From Actinomycetota bacterium (GTDB lineage Bacteria; Actinomycetota; Actinomycetes; Actinomycetales; Microbacteriaceae): a stretch of 9,501 nucleotides of DNA. Positions within the stretch are counted from its first letter, which is position 1. Every line of letters begins with the position of its first letter. The DNA lies in NCBI GenBank assembly GCA_009699665.1, contig WLNS01000050.1, positions 1 to 9,501 of the forward strand, in the 5' to 3' direction. Positions 7,255-9,501 of the stretch are shown in pieces. The notes under the pieces are model-generated. The model made no database searches and was not told the DNA's origin. It worked only from the letters and a program-made list of their open reading frames with translations. A program made the translations under genes and the position numbers.

Positions 7255-7331
7255 GAGCCCACACACTCCGTAGTCAGCACAAACAGGCGTTTCCTGCTCA
7301 CGCATTCCTTAGCCTAAGAGGCACAAGGTAT
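7255..7331 (-). promoter_or_regulatory. rluD-dnaE intergenic region with small palindrome
   Basis: These 77 bases form the largest gap between two minus-strand genes here. They contain CTTAG-C-CTAAG (7308-7318), an 11-base interrupted palindrome. TAGGCT on the minus strand (7316-7311) fits TANNNT and lies within it, 5 bases before the alternative dnaE ATG at 7305. AAGGA lies immediately before that ATG, too close to act as its ribosome site. A dnaE promoter here is plausible but no good -35 is seen. Confidence 0.25.
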
Positions 7332-8252
7332 TTAGCCGCGCAGGACATCCAGCGCGTGCGACAAATCATGGGGATAACGGCTCTCAAAAGTCATCGTCTG
7401 GCTCGTTCTCGGATGAGCGAAACTGAGTCTCGTCGCGTGAAGCCACTGCCGCGTAAGACCGCACGTTGCCGAGAGCTTGGGATCGGCACCGTACATCCCG
7501 TCGCCCACGCACGGGTGGCGCTGTGCGGCCATGTGAACACGAATCTGATGAGTTCGACCGGTCTCGAGAACAATTTCAAGTAAAGACGCTGCGGGGAACG
7601 CCTCAATGGTGGAGTAGTGAGTCACCGAAGGCTTGCCGTCACTCGTAACCGCAAACTTGAACTGGTGGCGCGGATGCCGACCAATGGGCGCGTCTATGGT
7701 TCCCGCCGACGGATCAGGATGCCCTTGCACGACGGCGTGATAAATCTTTTCGACGTCGTGATTACGAAACGCTAGCTTCAGGGCTGAGTAGGCCAACTCA
7801 CTCTTGGCCACGACCATGAGCCCCGAAGTCCCGGCGTCAAGTCGATGAACGATTCCGGTGCGCTCACTCGCTCCCGACGTAGAAACAGTGAATCCCGCAG
7901 CCAACAGGGCTCCTAAGACGGTGGGGCCGGTCCACCCAACCGAGGGATGCGCGGCCACCCCAGCCGGCTTGTCCACGACGACAAGGTCGTCGTCGTCATA
8001 AACGACGGTCAAGTCTGAAACAGGCGTTTCGGTCACCCTGACGGGTTCCTTCGGTTTCCACTCCACTCGAATTTCGGCACCCGCGACAACGCGTTCGGCC
8101 TTATCGGCAATCTGGCCGGCGTAGTCGACTCCACCCGACGAGATGATCTCGACAGCTGCGCTGCGGGAAAAGCCGAACATCTTCGACAGAGCCGAATCGA
8201 GGCGCATGCCATCAAGCCCCTCGGGAACACGGGCATGGCGCACTTCGGTCAT
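7332..8252 (-). CDS. rluD: Ribosomal large subunit pseudouridine synthase, RluA/RluD family
   Basis: Converts specific uridines in 23S rRNA to pseudouridine. The 306 residues have an N-terminal S4 RNA-binding domain (about 15-63, RLDSALSKMF...SRSAAVEIISSGGV) and a catalytic domain. DLVVVDKPAGVAAHPS (89-104) is the family motif I. HRLDAGTSGLMVVAK (136-150) carries catalytic Asp139. GRTHQIRVHMA (232-242) and VGDGMYG (249-255) complete the fold. The start ATG overlaps the lspA stop as ATGA, a common lspA-rluD arrangement that implies translational coupling. Only a short GGA lies upstream. The exact target uridines cannot be told from sequence. RluD is the usual name for this lspA-linked gene, but actinobacterial copies are often annotated only as RluA family. 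Confidence 0.93.
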   Translation of the reverse strand: MTEVRHARVPEGLDGMRLDSALSKMFGFSRSAAVEIISSGGVDYAGQIADKAERVVAGAEIRVEWKPKEPVRVTETPVSDLTVVYDDDDLVVVDKPAGVAAHPSVGWTGPTVLGALLAAGFTVSTSGASERTGIVHRLDAGTSGLMVVAKSELAYSALKLAFRNHDVEKIYHAVVQGHPDPSAGTIDAPIGRHPRHQFKFAVTSDGKPSVTHYSTIEAFPAASLLEIVLETGRTHQIRVHMAAQRHPCVGDGMYGADPKLSATCGLTRQWLHATRLSFAHPRTSQTMTFESRYPHDLSHALDVLRG

Positions 8253-8854
8253 GTGCGGTTCCGCGATGATTTCTCTCGAGCACCCCGTGTGCCGTCGACA
8301 TTTCTGCCGGTCAGCACGAGTAGGACCAAGACCACGACACTTGACGTTATGGCAATGTCAGCAACGTTAAAGATTGCCGGCATCAGCCACGGAAGATTAA
8401 TGAAGTCAATGACCCAGCCCACAGCAAACCCGGGTTCGCGAAAGAGACGATCAGACAGGTTCCCGAGGGTTCCACCCAGAAGAAGTCCAAATGCAACGGC
8501 CCAGCCAACGGACCTGAGGCGGCGCGCCAACCAGATAATCACGACCGTGACAGCAGCGGCCAGGACGGAAAATATCCAGGTTGATCCACTGGCGAGAGAA
8601 AACGCGGCGCCCGGATTCCTCACGAAGTCCAGAATCACAATGTTGTCCCAGACGTGAAATGGTTCGCCCTCGGTCATGACCGAAACGACTATCGCTTTCG
8701 TTATCTGATCAAGCGCAATAACGGCAGCGGCAATAGCGGCAAGAATAATGATGACGCGCCATGCCGGCCGGCGACCTGCCGAAGCCGACGCCGTCTCAGA
8801 ACCGCTACGCGGGTTCAATGGCTGTGGTGTTGAGGTCAGTGAGTTGACCTTCAA
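8249..8854 (-). CDS. lspA: Lipoprotein signal peptidase (signal peptidase II)
   Basis: A membrane aspartic protease that removes signal peptides from diacylglyceryl-modified prolipoproteins. Numbering is from TTG 8854 (201 residues). Four hydrophobic segments are visible, at about 33-48, 92-110, 118-132 and 160-182. Motifs: LDQITK (48-53), RNPGAAFS (79-86), GNLSDRL (131-137) with catalytic Asp135, and FNVADIAI (162-169) with catalytic Asp166. The C-terminal tail is short and basic. The start is uncertain: there is no ATG or GTG between the open frame's entry and the first membrane segment, only TTG at 8854 and TTG at 8818 (189 residues). Neither has a Shine-Dalgarno. Both lie inside the 3' end of divIVA, giving overlaps of 50 or 14 bases, so expression probably depends on divIVA translation. 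The stop overlaps the rluD start. Confidence 0.94.
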   Translation of the reverse strand: MKVNSLTSTPQPLNPRSGSETASASAGRRPAWRVIIILAAIAAAVIALDQITKAIVVSVMTEGEPFHVWDNIVILDFVRNPGAAFSLASGSTWIFSVLAAAVTVVIIWLARRLRSVGWAVAFGLLLGGTLGNLSDRLFREPGFAVGWVIDFINLPWLMPAIFNVADIAITSSVVVLVLLVLTGRNVDGTRGAREKSSRNRT

Positions 8855-9383
8855 TGTATGCGCGCAGGCGGGCGCGATATTCTGCCTCGAAAGCTCGAAG
8901 AGCCCCCACGCGCTGCTCTAACGACGAACGTTCAATCTCTGCATTTGCTGCCAGTTGCTTTCCACTTGCTTCAGCATCAGCCAAAATACGGGCCGCGGCT
9001 GCATGCCCCTCGGCAATGAGCGCATCGCGCTTCTCGATGCCCTCGCGCACGTGTTCCTCGTGGAGGCGCCGCGCCAACTGCAGCATGTCATTGGAAGATC
9101 CGCCTTCGCCTGTAGGGACAACGAGGGGTTGCATCGGTTCAGGCGTCGACGCGGCAGGAAAGTTTCGCACATCCGGGGCGGGACCCGTGCCAGCTTTACC
9201 ACCCGAAAGTCGGGCCTCTGCAGCGCCCAACTGTTGACGTAATTGCTCATTTTCAACAGTGAGCCTGCGCAGCTCAAGCACGATTTCATCGAGAAAATCA
9301 TCGACCTCGTCCTGGTCGTAACCCTCGCGAAATTTGGTTGGTTGAAACCGCTTGTTTACGACATCTTCTGGCGTGAGAGCCAT
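8805..9383 (-). CDS. divIVA: DivIVA family polar growth and division protein (Wag31-like)
   Basis: A scaffold that binds curved membrane at poles and septa and directs cell-wall synthesis in actinobacteria. The 192 residues begin with MALTPEDVVNKRF, then KFREGYDQDEVDDFLDEI (17-34), the conserved lipid-binding N-terminal domain. F18 and R19 fall where the membrane-inserting loop residues are expected. The first coiled coil spans about 25-58. A low-complexity Gly/Pro/Ser linker covers about 60-98. A second long coiled coil covers about 99-182, rich in Ala, Glu and Arg. The protein is somewhat shorter than mycobacterial Wag31, mainly through a short linker and tail. The ATG at 9383 has GGGAAAGG (9397-9390) 6 bases upstream. 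The 3' end contains the lspA start candidates. Confidence 0.95.
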   Translation of the reverse strand: MALTPEDVVNKRFQPTKFREGYDQDEVDDFLDEIVLELRRLTVENEQLRQQLGAAEARLSGGKAGTGPAPDVRNFPAASTPEPMQPLVVPTGEGGSSNDMLQLARRLHEEHVREGIEKRDALIAEGHAAAARILADAEASGKQLAANAEIERSSLEQRVGALRAFEAEYRARLRAYIEGQLTDLNTTAIEPA

Positions 9384-9389
9384 GCCATG

Positions 9390-9397
9390 CCTTTCCC
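9390..9397 (-). promoter_or_regulatory. divIVA ribosome binding site
   Basis: GGGAAAGG on the minus strand with a 6-base spacer to ATG 9383. An out-of-frame ATG at 9388 lies directly after it with a one-base spacer and is less likely to be used. This is the clearest ribosome site among the minus-strand genes. Confidence 0.65.
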
Positions 9398-9409
9398 TAT
9401 CATTGCTCG

Positions 9410-9426
9410 CGCGTCACAGCGACGCG
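9410..9426 (-). other. Hairpin in the divIVA leader
   Basis: CGCGTC (9410-9415) and GACGCG (9421-9426) pair perfectly around a five-base loop. No U run follows on either strand, so it is not a typical terminator. It lies 27 bases before the divIVA start, downstream of the candidate -10, and could affect mRNA stability or be chance. Confidence 0.35.
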
Positions 9427-9440
9427 GAAAACCCATCTCA

Positions 9441-9446
9441 ACGCTA
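9441..9446 (-). promoter_or_regulatory. Candidate -10 of divIVA with an upstream T-rich tract
   Basis: TAGCGT on the minus strand fits TANNNT and would give a leader of about 50 bases. The minus strand just upstream (9478-9461) is T-rich, two T5 runs separated by GG. No standard -35 sits at 16-18 bases. The remaining bases to the window edge (9479-9501) contain no recognisable gene end. Confidence 0.3.
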
Positions 9447-9501
9447 CCAAATCACAGGGAAACAAAAACCAAAAACACGTTGATCCCGCTCTCACGCCCC
9501 C

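Noticed and set aside
8255..8264. GCGG-TT-CCGC inverted repeat just before the rluD start.
   Set aside because: A two-base loop cannot form a stable hairpin, and the bases are explained as lspA C-terminal codons.
9356..9388. Ten-codon out-of-frame reading frame overlapping the divIVA start.
   Set aside because: Its ATG is one base from the purine stretch, too close for efficient initiation, and nothing supports a coding role.
9461..9501. Possible intrinsic terminator of the gene upstream of divIVA, from the T-rich tract on the minus strand.
   Set aside because: No stem can be formed from the visible bases before the T runs; any stem would need sequence beyond the window edge.

Overview
This is an ordinary core-genome segment of a high-GC Gram-positive bacterium, most likely a compact-genome member of the family Microbacteriaceae (Actinomycetota). 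The evidence is a DUF3043 membrane protein, an actinobacterial-type DivIVA (Wag31), a DnaE1-type polymerase with a complete PHP metal-ligand set, and the order divIVA-lspA-rluD-dnaE-hisD-nrdR-pyrD ending against a convergent DUF3043 gene. I recall this order from Microbacteriaceae genomes but did not search for it. Base composition is moderately GC-rich by eye, and I see no compositional island.

Layout. From right to left, seven genes are read on the minus strand: divIVA (9383-8805, polar growth scaffold), lspA (lipoprotein signal peptidase), rluD-like (23S rRNA pseudouridine synthase), dnaE (replicative polymerase alpha subunit), hisD (last step of histidine synthesis), nrdR (ribonucleotide reductase repressor) and pyrD (quinone-linked dihydroorotate dehydrogenase, stop at 859). 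Junctions are very tight: divIVA/lspA overlap, lspA/rluD share ATGA, hisD/nrdR are one base apart, and nrdR/pyrD share TGATG. The larger breaks are rluD-dnaE (77 bases to the preferred dnaE start) and dnaE-hisD (21 bases). At the left, one plus-strand gene (DUF3043, TTG start at 292) converges on pyrD across 12 bases that lie inside a hairpin. Divergent from it, the N-terminus of an M20-family dipeptidase runs off the left edge.

How the genes work together. divIVA-lspA-rluD is an envelope and ribosome group. dnaE, nrdR and pyrD all bear on DNA synthesis: the polymerase, the control of dNTP supply, and pyrimidine synthesis. hisD sits among them and is translationally tied to nrdR.

Starts and regulation. 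Start sites are the least certain part. dnaE has a longer alternative. lspA has only TTG candidates. DUF3043 probably starts at TTG. The dipeptidase looks leaderless, and hisD lacks a visible Shine-Dalgarno sequence.

I found no mobile element, CRISPR array, phage gene, tRNA or rRNA, and no evidence of a previously undescribed system. The findings below are modest: start-site biology, junction structures and one substituted motif.
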